A model generated the notes under the pieces. The model made no database searches. It was not told the origin of the DNA and worked only from the letters and a program-made list of their open reading frames with translations. A stretch of DNA of 64,000 nt, from NCBI RefSeq assembly GCF_029223865.1, contig NZ_CP119520.1, positions 4,216,001-4,280,000 of the forward strand, given 5' to 3'. Below, piece after piece: positions 6,591-17,381 of this stretch; positions within the stretch are counted from its first letter, which is position 1, and every line of letters begins with the position of its first letter. Source of the DNA: Telluria mixta (lineage in GTDB: Bacteria; Pseudomonadota; Gammaproteobacteria; Burkholderiales; Burkholderiaceae_D). Both the position numbers and the translations under genes were made by a program.

Positions 6591-8753
6591 ATGACCATCG
6601 ACATCAGCCAGTTTTACAAGGTCTTTTTCGACGAGGCGGAAGAGCTGCTCGCCGAAAAGGAGCGTCTGCTGCTGGCCGTCGATATCGATTCGCCGGACCC
6701 GGAAGACCTGAACGCGATCTTCCGCACCGCCCATTCGATCAAGGGCGGGGCGTCGACCTTCGGCCTGAACGACATGAGCGAGGTGACGCACGTGCTCGAG
6801 TCCCTGCTGGACCGCATCCGCAAGGGCGAGATGGCACTGACCAGCCAGCACGTGGACGCCTTCCTGGCCGCCAAGGACATCCTCAAGATGCAGCTCGACG
6901 GCCACCGCAACGGCGCGGAGGTCGACCAGGAGGCGGTCGCCAACGTGCGCATGATGCTGCACGACCTGTCCGAAGGCGTGATCGTGCCGACGCACCAGCC
7001 GACCGTGCCGTCGTTCCTGCACGCGGAACAGAAGCAGCAGGTGACCGAAGGCGCCCACCGCTACAAGATCGAGCTGCCCGACCTCGCCAAGCGCGACGTC
7101 GATGCACTGGTGGACGAACTCGGCCTGCTGGGTCGCGTGTCCGTCGTGCCGCTCGAAGCGGGCCGCACGGCGCTGATCATCATGACGCACGAGGGCCTGG
7201 ACGACATCATCGCCATCTGCTCCTTCGTGCTCGATCCGAACGACCTCAGGATCTTCGAGGCGCCCCCGCTCACGCCCGAGCAGCGCGCGCGCGAAGCCGC
7301 CGAACGCGCCCGCATCGAGGACGAGCAGGGCTACGGCTTCTTCGACCCGGCCGACCCGGTCGATGACGCCACCACGGACTCGTCGGAGGACGAACTCGGC
7401 TACGGCTTCTTCCAGCCGATCGAGCAGATCCGCCTGGAAGTCGGCATCGTGGCCGAGGTGCCGCCGCCCGTGCCCGCGAAGCCGGAACCGCTTGAAGTGA
7501 CGGAAGTGGCGGCCGAAAAGAAAGCCGCCAAGAAGGCCGCCGAGGGTGGCCATGCGCAGGGTTCCGAATCGTCGTCGATCCGCGTGTCGATCGAAAAGGT
7601 CGACCAGCTGATCAACCTCGTCGGCGAGCTGGTGATCACGCAGGCGATGATCGAGCAACGCAGCTCGGGCCTCGATCCGATGGTGCACCAGCGCCTGTTG
7701 GCATCCGTGTCGCAGCTGACGCGCAATACGCGCGACCTGCAGGAAGCCGTCATGTCGATCCGCATGATGCCGATGGACTTCGTGTTCTCGCGCTTCCCGC
7801 GCATGGTGCGCGACCTGGCCGGCAAGTTGGGCAAGAAGGTCGACTTCATCACCAACGGCGCTGCCACGGAACTGGACAAGGGCCTGATCGAGCGCATCGT
7901 CGATCCGCTCACGCACCTGGTGCGTAATTCGATCGACCACGGCATCGAACTGCCCGCCGCGCGCGTGGCCGCCGGCAAGTCGGAGTCGGGACGCCTGTTC
8001 CTGTCCGCCGCGCACCAGGGCGGCAATATCGTGATCGAAGTCGCCGACGACGGTGGCGGCCTGAATCGCGAACGCATCCTGGCCAAGGCAAAGCAGAACG
8101 GCCTGCCGGTGTCGGACAACATGAGTGACGCCGACGTCTGGCAGCTGATCTTCGCACCGGGCTTCTCGACGGCGGAAATCGTCACCGACGTCTCCGGCCG
8201 CGGCGTCGGCATGGACGTCGTCAAGCGCAATATCCAGGCGCTCGGCGGCACGATCGACATCCGCTCGGCGCGCGGCTTCGGCACGACGATCCTGATCTCG
8301 CTGCCGCTCACGCTCGCGATCCTGGACGGCATGTCGATCCGCAGCGGCGAAGAGATCTACATCCTGCCGCTGGGCTTCGTCGTGGAGTCCCTGCAGCCGG
8401 CGCGCGCCGACGTCAAGGAAATCCACGGCCAGGGCCGCGTGGTGAAGGTTCGTGGCGAATACCTGCCGCTGATCCCGCTGTACCAGATGTTCAACATCGA
8501 GCCGCGCATCACCGACCCGTGCGAGGGCATCCTCGTGATCCTCGAGGCGGAAGGGCGCAAGGCCGCGCTGTTCGTCGACGAACTGGTCGGCCAGCAGCAG
8601 GTCGTCGTGAAGAACCTGGAAGCGAACTACCGCAAGGTGGCCGGGATTTCCGGCGCCACCATCCTCGGCGATGGCGGCGTGGCGCTGATCCTGGACGTCG
8701 GCGCGCTGCTGCGTTCGTCGCGCCAACTGTCCGACGAATCCGTCATCTCCTGA
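6591..8753 (+). CDS. cheA: Chemotaxis histidine kinase CheA
   Basis: CheA phosphorylates CheY and CheB in response to receptor signals. The 720-residue protein shows the P1 HPt domain with phospho-His48 in TAHSIKGGAS. A P2-like domain spans about 145-225, and P3 dimerisation about 330-390 (SIEKVDQLINLVGEL). The P4 kinase domain has the N-box LVRNSIDHG, DDGGGL and GRGVGMDVV. P5 is CheW-like at the C-terminus. The P2-P3 linker carries the same short motif twice, EQGYGFFDP and ELGYGFFQP, at about residues 246 and 269. cheW follows after 35 bp. Confidence 0.96.
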   Translation: MTIDISQFYKVFFDEAEELLAEKERLLLAVDIDSPDPEDLNAIFRTAHSIKGGASTFGLNDMSEVTHVLESLLDRIRKGEMALTSQHVDAFLAAKDILKMQLDGHRNGAEVDQEAVANVRMMLHDLSEGVIVPTHQPTVPSFLHAEQKQQVTEGAHRYKIELPDLAKRDVDALVDELGLLGRVSVVPLEAGRTALIIMTHEGLDDIIAICSFVLDPNDLRIFEAPPLTPEQRAREAAERARIEDEQGYGFFDPADPVDDATTDSSEDELGYGFFQPIEQIRLEVGIVAEVPPPVPAKPEPLEVTEVAAEKKAAKKAAEGGHAQGSESSSIRVSIEKVDQLINLVGELVITQAMIEQRSSGLDPMVHQRLLASVSQLTRNTRDLQEAVMSIRMMPMDFVFSRFPRMVRDLAGKLGKKVDFITNGAATELDKGLIERIVDPLTHLVRNSIDHGIELPAARVAAGKSESGRLFLSAAHQGGNIVIEVADDGGGLNRERILAKAKQNGLPVSDNMSDADVWQLIFAPGFSTAEIVTDVSGRGVGMDVVKRNIQALGGTIDIRSARGFGTTILISLPLTLAILDGMSIRSGEEIYILPLGFVVESLQPARADVKEIHGQGRVVKVRGEYLPLIPLYQMFNIEPRITDPCEGILVILEAEGRKAALFVDELVGQQQVVVKNLEANYRKVAGISGATILGDGGVALILDVGALLRSSRQLSDESVIS

Positions 8754-8788
8754 TTTAAACCGTACTTTTGCTCCGATAAGGAACCGAC

Positions 8789-9286
8789 ATGTCCACTCAA
8801 CCGACGAACAAGCCGAACGATGCCCACGACGGCAACGGCAGCGAATACCTGGCCTTCACCCTCGGCTCCGAGGAATACGGCATCGACATCCTGAAGGTGC
8901 AGGAGATCCGCGGCTACGAAGCCGTGACCCGCATCGCCAACGCCCCCGAATTCATCAAGGGCGTCATCAACCTGCGCGGCATCATCATCCCCGTGGTCGA
9001 CATGCGCATCAAGTTCAACCTGGGCACGCCGACCTATGACCAGTTCACGGTCGTGATCATCCTGAACATCGGCGGCCGCATCATGGGCATGGTCGTGGAC
9101 AGCGTGTCGGACGTGACCACGCTGACCCCGGACCAGATCAAGCCGGCGCCGGAGATGGGCAGCGCCTTCAACTCCGACTACCTCACCGGCCTCGGTACCG
9201 TCGACGAGCGCATGCTCATCCTGATCGACATCGACAAGCTGATGTCGTCCAGCGAGATGGGCCTGATGGACCGGATGGCAGCATAA
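8789..9286 (+). CDS. cheW: Chemotaxis coupling protein CheW
   Basis: CheW links chemoreceptors to CheA in signalling arrays at the cell pole. The 165-residue protein is a single CheW domain with FTLGSEEYGIDILKVQEIRG, INLRGIIIPVVDMR and VVDSVSDV. An AAGGAAC ribosome site precedes the ATG. Unlike many relatives, no receptor (MCP) gene follows. cheR begins after 55 bp. Confidence 0.96.
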   Translation: MSTQPTNKPNDAHDGNGSEYLAFTLGSEEYGIDILKVQEIRGYEAVTRIANAPEFIKGVINLRGIIIPVVDMRIKFNLGTPTYDQFTVVIILNIGGRIMGMVVDSVSDVTTLTPDQIKPAPEMGSAFNSDYLTGLGTVDERMLILIDIDKLMSSSEMGLMDRMAA

Positions 9287-9341
9287 GACAGGCAGCGCGG
9301 CGCAAGGGACACACCCGGACCGCACGCGGTCCGCAGAACGA

Positions 9342-10226
9342 ATGCAACCCATGGCAAACAACGTGCCGCACAATACGAAGCCGGTGGCAAAACAGGAGAC
9401 CGGCAAGGAGTTCGACTTCACGCGCGCCGACTTCGAGCGCGTACGGGGCCTGATCTACCAGCGCGCCGGCATCTCGCTGGCCGACAGCAAGCAGGAGATG
9501 GTCTACAGCCGTCTCGCGCGCCGCCTGCGCGCCAACGGCATCGCCTCGTTCGCGTCCTACCTCGACGCGCTGGAAGCGGGCCGCATGCCGGCCGAGTGGG
9601 AATCGTTCACGAACGCGCTGACGACGAACCTGACGTCGTTCTTCCGCGAGGCGCACCATTTCCCGCTGCTGGCCGAACACGCGCTCAAGGCGCGCGCGAG
9701 CCACGGCGGACCGCTCACGATCTGGTGCTCGGCCAGCTCCACCGGCGAAGAACCGTATTCGATCGCGATGACCGTGTGCGAGGCGTTCGACACCTTGACC
9801 CCGCCGGTGCAGATCATCGCCACCGACATCGACACGAACGTGCTGGCCACGGCCAGCGCCGGCGTCTACCCGATCGAGCGCGTCGACAAGATGGAACAGG
9901 CGCGCCTGCGCCGCTTCTTCCTGAAAGGGAAGGGCGCCCAGGAAGGCCTCGTGCGCGTGCGCCCGGAGCTGCGCCAGCTGATCACGTTCCGGCAATTGAA
10001 CCTGCTGGCCGACGGCTGGGACGTCAAGGGCCCGTTCGACGTCATCTTCTGCCGCAACGTGATGATTTATTTCGACAAGGCCACGCAGCGCAAGATCCTG
10101 TCGCGCTTCGTGCCCCTGATGAAACCGGACGCGCTGCTGTTCGCCGGCCACTCCGAGAACTTCCTGTACGTCTCCGACTCGCTGCGCCTGCGCGGCAAGA
10201 CGGTTTACGAATTGAACCACGGCTGA
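9342..10226 (+). CDS. cheR: Chemoreceptor glutamate methyltransferase CheR
   Basis: CheR methylates receptor glutamates using SAM, the adaptation arm opposite CheB. The 294-residue protein has an N-terminal helical CheR domain (FERVRGLIYQRAGISL). The SAM domain follows with WCSASSTGEEPYSIAM, IIATDIDTNVL, FDVIFCRNVMIYFD and LFAGHSEN. A second ATG at 9351 is equally possible because no strong ribosome site marks either. cheD starts 18 bp downstream. Confidence 0.95.
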   Translation: MQPMANNVPHNTKPVAKQETGKEFDFTRADFERVRGLIYQRAGISLADSKQEMVYSRLARRLRANGIASFASYLDALEAGRMPAEWESFTNALTTNLTSFFREAHHFPLLAEHALKARASHGGPLTIWCSASSTGEEPYSIAMTVCEAFDTLTPPVQIIATDIDTNVLATASAGVYPIERVDKMEQARLRRFFLKGKGAQEGLVRVRPELRQLITFRQLNLLADGWDVKGPFDVIFCRNVMIYFDKATQRKILSRFVPLMKPDALLFAGHSENFLYVSDSLRLRGKTVYELNHG

Positions 10227-10244
10227 CGCCCACGACACTCGCCC

Positions 10245-10844
10245 ATGGAAACGAACAGCCATTTCGCCACCAACGTCTACTACGACCGCACCTTCGACTG
10301 CGACGCGGCCAAGATCCTGCCCGGCGAGTACTACTACACGGGCAAGGACATGCTGATCGTGACGGTGCTTGGCTCGTGCGTGTCGGCCTGCATCCGCGAC
10401 CGCGTGAAGGGCCTGGGCGGCATGAACCACTTCATGCTGCCGGACGGCGGCGATCCGGGCAACCCGGTCTCGGCCTCGATGCGCTACGGGACGTATGCGA
10501 TGGAAGTGCTGATCAACGACCTGCTCAAGGCCGGCGCCCGGCGCGAGCACCTGGAAGCGAAGGTGTTCGGCGGCGGCGCCGTGCTGCGCGGTTTTTCCGC
10601 GATGAACGTCGGCGAGCGCAATGCCGCGTTCGTCATTCAATTCCTCAAGACGGAACGGATTCCCGTGCTGGCCGAGGACCTGAACGACATCTACCCGCGC
10701 AAGGTGTATTTTTTCCCGCGCACGGGCAAGGTGCTCGTCAAGAAACTGATGCAGACCCATAACGACACGCTGGCGAAGCGCGAGCTCGATTACGCCAGCC
10801 GCCTCAAGGTCACGCCCGTCTCCGGCGCCGTCGACCTGTTCTGA
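10245..10844 (+). CDS. cheD: Chemoreceptor glutamine deamidase CheD
   Basis: CheD deamidates receptor glutamines to glutamates and in some species cooperates with CheC-type phosphatases. The 199-residue protein has the catalytic Cys45 in [11 protein letters not shown] and His62 in [10 protein letters not shown], followed by [12 protein letters not shown] and KVFGGGAV. No cheC is present in this window. It is packed between cheR (18 bp) and cheB (17 bp), so all three adaptation enzymes are made together. Confidence 0.94.
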   Translation: METNSHFATNVYYDRTFDCDAAKILPGEYYYTGKDMLIVTVLGSCVSACIRDRVKGLGGMNHFMLPDGGDPGNPVSASMRYGTYAMEVLINDLLKAGARREHLEAKVFGGGAVLRGFSAMNVGERNAAFVIQFLKTERIPVLAEDLNDIYPRKVYFFPRTGKVLVKKLMQTHNDTLAKRELDYASRLKVTPVSGAVDLF

Positions 10845-10861
10845 AGAGAAAGGCAAAACCA

Positions 10862-11935
10862 ATGACAAAGATCAAAGTGGTGATCGTGGACGATTCCGCC
10901 CTGATCCGCAGCGTGATGACCGAGATCGTCAATTCGCAGCCCGACATGGAAGTCGTCGGCGTCGCACCCGATCCGCTCGTCGCCCGCGACCTGATCAAGC
11001 GCACGAATCCGGACGTGCTCACCCTGGACGTCGAGATGCCGAAGATGGACGGCCTCGACTTCCTCGAAAAGCTCATGCGCCTGCGCCCGATGCCCGTGCT
11101 GATGGTGTCGTCGCTGACGGAGCGCGGTTCCGAGATCACGATGCGCGCGCTGGAACTGGGCGCCGTCGATTTCGTGACGAAACCCAAGATCTCGATCCAG
11201 AGCGGCATGCGCGAGTACACCGAACTGATCGCCGACAAGATCCGTGGCGCGTCGCGCGCCCGCATCAAGCCGCGCACCCTGCAGGCGCCCGCGGCCGGCG
11301 GCGCCACGCCGCTGCCGCAACTGCGCAATCCGCTGACGTCGTCGGAAAAGCTGATCATCATCGGCGCCTCGACGGGCGGCACGGAAGCCATCCGCGAATT
11401 TCTCATGCAGATGCCGTCCGACTGCCCCGGCATCCTGATCGCCCAGCACATGCCGGAAGGTTTTACCAGTTCGTTTGCGCGCCGCCTCGATTCGCTGTGC
11501 AAGATCAGCGTCGTCGAGTCCGCCGGCAACGAACGTGTGCTGCCGGGCCACGCGTACATCGCGCCGGGCCACTCGCATTTGCTGCTGACGCGCTCCGGTG
11601 CGAACTACATGACGAAGATCGAGCAGAGCGAGCCCGTCAACCGCCACCGTCCGTCTGTGGACGTCCTGTTCCGCTCGGCGGCGCAGGCGGCCGGCAAGAA
11701 CGCCGTCGGCGTGATCCTGACGGGCATGGGGAAAGACGGCGCACAGGGTATGCTGGAGATGAAGAACGCGGGCGCCTACAATTTCGCCCAGGATGAAGCG
11801 TCGTGCGTCGTGTTCGGCATGCCGCGCGAAGCGATCGCCATCGGCGCCGCCCACGAGGTGGCCGCCCTGAGCGCACTGCCGGGCCTCGTGCTTGGCCATC
11901 TGGCAACGCATGGGGGCCGGGCGTTGCGCGTTTGA
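10862..11935 (+). CDS. cheB: Chemotaxis methylesterase/response regulator CheB
   Basis: CheB removes methyl groups from receptors when phosphorylated by CheA. The 357-residue protein has a receiver domain with Asp10/Asp11 and phospho-Asp56 ([10 protein letters not shown]). A linker follows, then the methylesterase domain with the triad Ser170 ([10 protein letters not shown]), His196 (AQHMPEG) and Asp292 (GMGKDGA). A good GAAAGGC-type site precedes the ATG. It ends the tight motA-to-cheB run; a 165-bp gap follows before cheY. Confidence 0.96.
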   Translation: MTKIKVVIVDDSALIRSVMTEIVNSQPDMEVVGVAPDPLVARDLIKRTNPDVLTLDVEMPKMDGLDFLEKLMRLRPMPVLMVSSLTERGSEITMRALELGAVDFVTKPKISIQSGMREYTELIADKIRGASRARIKPRTLQAPAAGGATPLPQLRNPLTSSEKLIIIGASTGGTEAIREFLMQMPSDCPGILIAQHMPEGFTSSFARRLDSLCKISVVESAGNERVLPGHAYIAPGHSHLLLTRSGANYMTKIEQSEPVNRHRPSVDVLFRSAAQAAGKNAVGVILTGMGKDGAQGMLEMKNAGAYNFAQDEASCVVFGMPREAIAIGAAHEVAALSALPGLVLGHLATHGGRALRV

Positions 11936-12100
11936 TCCGCAGGGGTGGGTTTCGCTGCGGTTTTATCGCCGTAGAGCAACAAAAATGCTATGCTTCAGCT
12001 TGTATCGCAGTGCCGAATCTACCAACACACAAGAGGTTTACAACCGAATCCGGTTGAATAGGCCTCATAATCAGAGTTAAGAGAAACAACGGAGTAATTC

Positions 12101-12496
12101 ATGGCTGACCCTAAGATGCGTTTCCTGGTTGTTGACGATTTTTCGACGATGCGCCGCATCGTCAAGAATCTGCTGAAAGAACTGGGTTACAGCAATGTCG
12201 ACGAGGCGGAAGACGGTGTCCAGGCACTGGCCAAGCTGCGCAGCGAACAGTTCGATTTCGTCGTGTCCGATTGGAACATGCCGAACATGGACGGCCTGAC
12301 GATGCTGCAGAACATCCGTGCCGATCCCGCACTGGCCAAGCTGCCGGTGCTGATGGTGACCGCCGAAGCCAAGAAGGAAAACATCATCGCGGCGGCGCAA
12401 GCCGGCGCCAACGGCTACGTTGTGAAGCCGTTCACCGCGGCCACGCTGGACGAAAAGCTGAACAAGATTTTCGAAAAGATGGAAAAGGCCGCGTAA
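12101..12496 (+). CDS. cheY: Chemotaxis response regulator CheY (canonical)
   Basis: CheY is the diffusible signal that binds FliM and reverses the motor. The 131-residue protein keeps all diagnostic residues at E. coli numbering: Asp12, Asp13, Asp57, Thr87, Tyr106 and Lys109. Its stop codon abuts the cheZ ATG, so the kinase output and its phosphatase are translationally linked. The 165-bp upstream gap may hold its own promoter, but I could not identify clear boxes. Confidence 0.96.
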   Translation: MADPKMRFLVVDDFSTMRRIVKNLLKELGYSNVDEAEDGVQALAKLRSEQFDFVVSDWNMPNMDGLTMLQNIRADPALAKLPVLMVTAEAKKENIIAAAQAGANGYVVKPFTAATLDEKLNKIFEKMEKAA

Positions 12497-13129
12497 ATGA
12501 GCGAGCACATCGCCGACTCGACCTCGTCCGACGAGGTCCTGAGCCGGATCGGGCACATGACCCGCGCATTGCACGAAAGCCTGCGCGGGCTGGGCCTGGA
12601 CAAGCTGATCGAGAAGGCCGCCAGCGACATCCCCGATGCGCGCGACCGTCTCGATTACGTCGTCCGGCTGTCCGAGCAATCGGCCAAACGTGTGCTCGAC
12701 GCGACCGATGCCGCCAATCCGCTGCAGGATGGCATCGACGACCGTGCCGCCGAACTGAGCCAGTCGTGGCAGGCCCTGCTGGCCGCACCGGGCGCCGACG
12801 GCGACTGGCGTGCGCTGGCCGAACGGACCGTCGCCAGCCTGGCCGAATCACGCGAAGCGGCCAGCGCCACGAAGGCGCATTTGATGGACATCATGATGGC
12901 CCAGGACTTCCAGGACCTGACCGGCCAGGTGATCTCGCGTATCACGGGCATCGCCCAGAACCTGGAAAAGCAGCTGGTGCAAGTGCTCGTCGATTTCGCC
13001 CCGAGCGAGATCAAGCGCGAGCTCGACAATGGCTTGCTGAACGGTCCGCAGATCAACCCGGAAGGCAATACCGACGTCGTGGCCGACCAGGGCCAGGTCG
13101 ACGACTTGCTGGACAGCCTGGGCTTCTGA
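12497..13129 (+). CDS. cheZ: CheY-P phosphatase CheZ
   Basis: CheZ speeds dephosphorylation of CheY. The 210-residue protein has the active-site helix MMAQDFQDLTGQ with catalytic Asp140 and Gln144. It ends in VDDLLDSLGF, the amphipathic helix that docks on CheY. It starts immediately after the cheY stop codon. A CheZ-like gene with the same Asp/Gln pair occurs at 5550, so the locus may have two such phosphatases. Confidence 0.96.
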   Translation: MSEHIADSTSSDEVLSRIGHMTRALHESLRGLGLDKLIEKAASDIPDARDRLDYVVRLSEQSAKRVLDATDAANPLQDGIDDRAAELSQSWQALLAAPGADGDWRALAERTVASLAESREAASATKAHLMDIMMAQDFQDLTGQVISRITGIAQNLEKQLVQVLVDFAPSEIKRELDNGLLNGPQINPEGNTDVVADQGQVDDLLDSLGF

Positions 13130-13135
13130 TCCCGA

Positions 13136-13161
13136 CGCGGCGGCTTCAAGCCGCCGTTTTT
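13136..13161 (+). terminator. Rho-independent terminator after cheZ
   Basis: GGCGGCTT and AGCCGCC pair around a 2-nt loop and are followed by GTTTTT. It would end the cheYZ transcript, although the EAL/HDOD gene starts only 28 bp later. Confidence 0.7.
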
Positions 13162-13188
13162 CGTTCCACCCGGCGATCGTTACAAGAC

Positions 13189-14396
13189 ATGCACCAGACT
13201 CACTTCCTCGTCCGTGAACCCTTGCTCGACCCGAAGCAGCGCGTGATCGGTTACGAGCTCTGCTGGCAACAGCGCGACGGCCAGGCACTCGGCGACGCCG
13301 ACCTCGAACGCCTCGTCGCCTTCGTCGCCGAACACGTGGTCGACGAGGAGCAGGGCTGGCTCCTGCGCGACAAGATCCTGTTTCTCGACGCCGTGCCCGC
13401 GATGCTGTCGCTGGATGCGCTGCACGCGCTGCCGCCGGAACGCACCGTCCTCTCGCTCTCCGTGCGCGAGCTCGCGAACCCCGACACCCGTGCGGCCGTG
13501 CAGGCGCTGCGCGCCGGCGGCGTCGGCATCTCGATCCGCGGCGCCGACCTGGCGCTGCTGGGCAAGAACCTGGCGCCCTACGCGTCCTACGCCGAAGTGC
13601 GCTTCGCCGGCGCCGACGTGGCGGCCCAGGCGCGCACCTACGCGGCCGCGAAGCAGTCGGCGTTGCGGCTCGTCGGGCGTCCCGTGTCGACGTGGCAGGA
13701 CTTCGACGCCTGCGCGGCGCTGGGCCTGGACGCCTTCGTCGGCAAGCTGCACCTGACGCCGCGGCCGGGCAACCCCGTCAAGGGCATGAACCCGGCCCAG
13801 ACGATCATCCTGCAGCTGATGCAGATGGTGCAGAACAACGAGGACGTGCCCAAGATCGAGGCCGTGCTCAAGCGCGACCCGGCGCTGATCTATAAACTCC
13901 TGCGCTTCATTAACTCTGCCGGTTTCGGCTCGGGCCGCGAGATCCAGTCGCTGCGCCAGGCGATCGCGATGCTCGGCTACGCGCCGTTGTACCGCTGGCT
14001 CGTCCTGCTGCTGGCCACGGCCAGCACGAGCGGCTATTCGCCGGTGCTGATGGAAACGGCCGTCGTGCGTGCGCGCCTGTGCGAACTGCTGGGCCAGACC
14101 TGCCTGCCGCGCGGCGAGGGCGAGCACTTGTTCGTGGCGGGCATGTTCTCGCTGCTGGACCGCCTGCTGGGACTGCCGATGAAGGAGGTGCTGGACACGA
14201 TCCAGTTGCCGGAGCAGGTCGTGCAGGCGCTGCTGGGACGCGGGGGACCTACGGGCCCTATCTCGCGCTGGCGGAGGCATGCGAGCTGAATTCGGATCTC
14301 GTCGCGTCGCTGGCGGCGTCGCTGGACATCAGCCCGCTCGACGTCAACAAGGCGCACCTGTCGGCGCTGGCGTGGGCGCAAAACGTGGCGGCGTGA
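13189..14396 (+). pseudogene. EAL-like/HDOD signalling protein with a C-terminal frameshift
   Basis: From the ATG at 13189 the protein reads as a degenerate EAL domain (FLVREPLLDPKQRVIGYEL). An HDOD domain follows at about residues 195-340 (LKRDPALIYKLLRFINSAGF). The open frame then runs through RGGPTGPISRW to a stop at 14289. The expected C-terminus, TYGPYLALAEACELNSDLV, is in the next frame and runs to a stop at 14396. Adding one base to the G run at 14242-14246 rejoins the two. Either a real 1-bp deletion or a sequencing error fits. The EAL part lacks most c-di-GMP hydrolysis residues, so binding or scaffolding is likelier than catalysis. An intact relative is at 58539. Confidence 0.75.
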
Positions 14397-14399
14397 TCC

Positions 14400-14442
14400 A
14401 CCAGGCAAAACGGCCCATCGCGGGCCGTTTTGCCTGGTTTTC
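14400..14442. terminator. Bidirectional terminator between convergent genes
   Basis: A perfect 16-bp stem (CCAGGCAAAACGGCCC with its complement, loop ATCGC) is followed by TTTTCTT on the plus strand. It separates the chemotaxis locus from the convergent PilZ gene. Confidence 0.85.
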
Positions 14443-15198
14443 TTATCTGCGCTTCTGTATCTTGTCGACCGCCCGGTCGAGCGTCTGACGCATCTGCATC
14501 GAGATGTTGGAGATGCGGCATCCCACCTGCACCTGCTGGCCCAGCAGGAACGTGCGGAACGGCCGCAGCAGGCGGACTTCGAGGTCGGCCGTGACGACGA
14601 GCGTGGTTCCCATTTCCAGCAGCACGCCGTCCAGTTTCTTGCCCACGTACAGTTCGAGCGCCTGGTCCGGCGTCGCGCGCAGGCCCACGCCGCCGCGCGA
14701 AAAATCGTACAGCGGCATCTCGAACACCTTGCCCATCATGGTGAAGCGGGCGCTGTAATTCATTCCCACCGGCGATTCGAGCCTGGGCTCGGCGCGGCGG
14801 TTCAGCACGAGGCAGACGTCCGGCAGCGGCAGCTGCACGAGATCGGGCCGACCCGGCACGACCGCCCAGTTGGCATCCAGTTCGAACTGGATCTTGGCGT
14901 TGCCGCCGAGCGCGGCGACGAACGTGGCCGGGCCTTCCGCCAGCACGAGGTCACCAGCGAGCTCGAGGCTGAAGACCTTGCCCTCGGGATCGACGCTGTC
15001 GATGCGCGCCAGGAAGAAATCCTGGCCGCGCGGATACACGGTCACGGCTTCGCCGGTCAGGGCGAGCGTGGTCAACGCGTCGCCGATGTCGAACGGTTCG
15101 CGCATGTCGTGCGCGCCCGTGTTCAGGTGGATCCGGTCGACGACGTCGTCCGGTTTGGGCGGACCTTTGCGCATCATAGCCATTGAGAGGTCGGTCAA
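14443..15198 (-). CDS. ycgR: YcgR-like PilZ flagellar brake protein
   Basis: YcgR proteins bind c-di-GMP and slow the flagellar motor at the stator-rotor interface. The protein has an N-terminal YcgR domain (about residues 25-125) and a PilZ domain with the ligand motifs RRAEPR and DFSRGGVG. GGAG lies 7 nt upstream of a TTG at 15198, giving 251 residues. Longer or shorter ATG starts (15240, 15183) have no ribosome site. It converges on the chemotaxis block, which supports a motility role. The start choice is the least certain part. Confidence 0.85.
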   Translation of the reverse strand: MTDLSMAMMRKGPPKPDDVVDRIHLNTGAHDMREPFDIGDALTTLALTGEAVTVYPRGQDFFLARIDSVDPEGKVFSLELAGDLVLAEGPATFVAALGGNAKIQFELDANWAVVPGRPDLVQLPLPDVCLVLNRRAEPRLESPVGMNYSARFTMMGKVFEMPLYDFSRGGVGLRATPDQALELYVGKKLDGVLLEMGTTLVVTADLEVRLLRPFRTFLLGQQVQVGCRISNISMQMRQTLDRAVDKIQKRR

Positions 15199-15306
15199 GA
15201 CGCTACTCCTTCTTTTTACGTGGTTTGGGTAAAAAGCCAAACTCCGAGTCTAGCAAGAAGAGTTGCCAATTCCTACAACATATTTGCAACAATGGAACTA
15301 TTAGAG

Positions 15307-17060
<1,754 letters not shown>

Positions 17061-17093
17061 CGTCGTCGGCCTCGGAATGCAGCAGGTCGAGCG

Positions 17094-17291
17094 TCAGACC
17101 TTGGTCTGGTACGGATACGCCTGCTGGCGGAGGCGCGATTCGTTGACGCGGCGCTGCTCGTCCAGCGACAGCGGGGCTTTGTCCCACAGCAGCGAGCGGC
17201 CGGCTTGCTGGCGCTCTTCCATGCCCGGGGTCTTTTCCTTCAGTTCCTTGATGAACTTGGTGTGCTCGGATTCGTACTGGATGTGTTTCAT
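17094..17291 (-). CDS. DUF3460 family small protein
   Basis: This is a 65-residue charged protein from the ATG at 17291. It contains ESEHTKFIKELKEKTPGMEE, LLWDKAPLSLDEQRR and RQQAYPYQ, the pattern of the DUF3460 family common in Burkholderiales. The function is unknown. It has no membrane segment. It sits between scpA and the Rossmann-like gene on the same strand. Confidence 0.8.
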   Translation of the reverse strand: MKHIQYESEHTKFIKELKEKTPGMEERQQAGRSLLWDKAPLSLDEQRRVNESRLRQQAYPYQTKV

Positions 17292-17314
17292 GGCTTTTCT
17301 AGGCAAGTCGTACA

Positions 17315-17346
17315 AACGGCGGCCCCGTTTATCGGGAGCCGCCGCA
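17315..17346 (-). terminator. Hairpin terminator candidate downstream of the 17382-18698 gene
   Basis: Read on the minus strand, GCGGCGGC and GCCGCCG arms pair around a short loop and end in GTTTGT. The U tract is weak. Confidence 0.45.
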
Positions 17347-17381
17347 TCATAAAAACAAGGAATGATACTGCGAGTCAGCGC

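Noticed and set aside
6111..8726. An 871-residue minus-strand frame opposite cheA
   Set aside because: The sequence is Asp/His/Arg-rich shadow with no domain, and cheA on the other strand has every expected motif.
13189..14396. Programmed ribosomal frameshift in the EAL/HDOD gene
   Set aside because: There is no slippery heptamer or downstream structure of the usual kind, and the five-G run fits simple deletion or sequencing error better.
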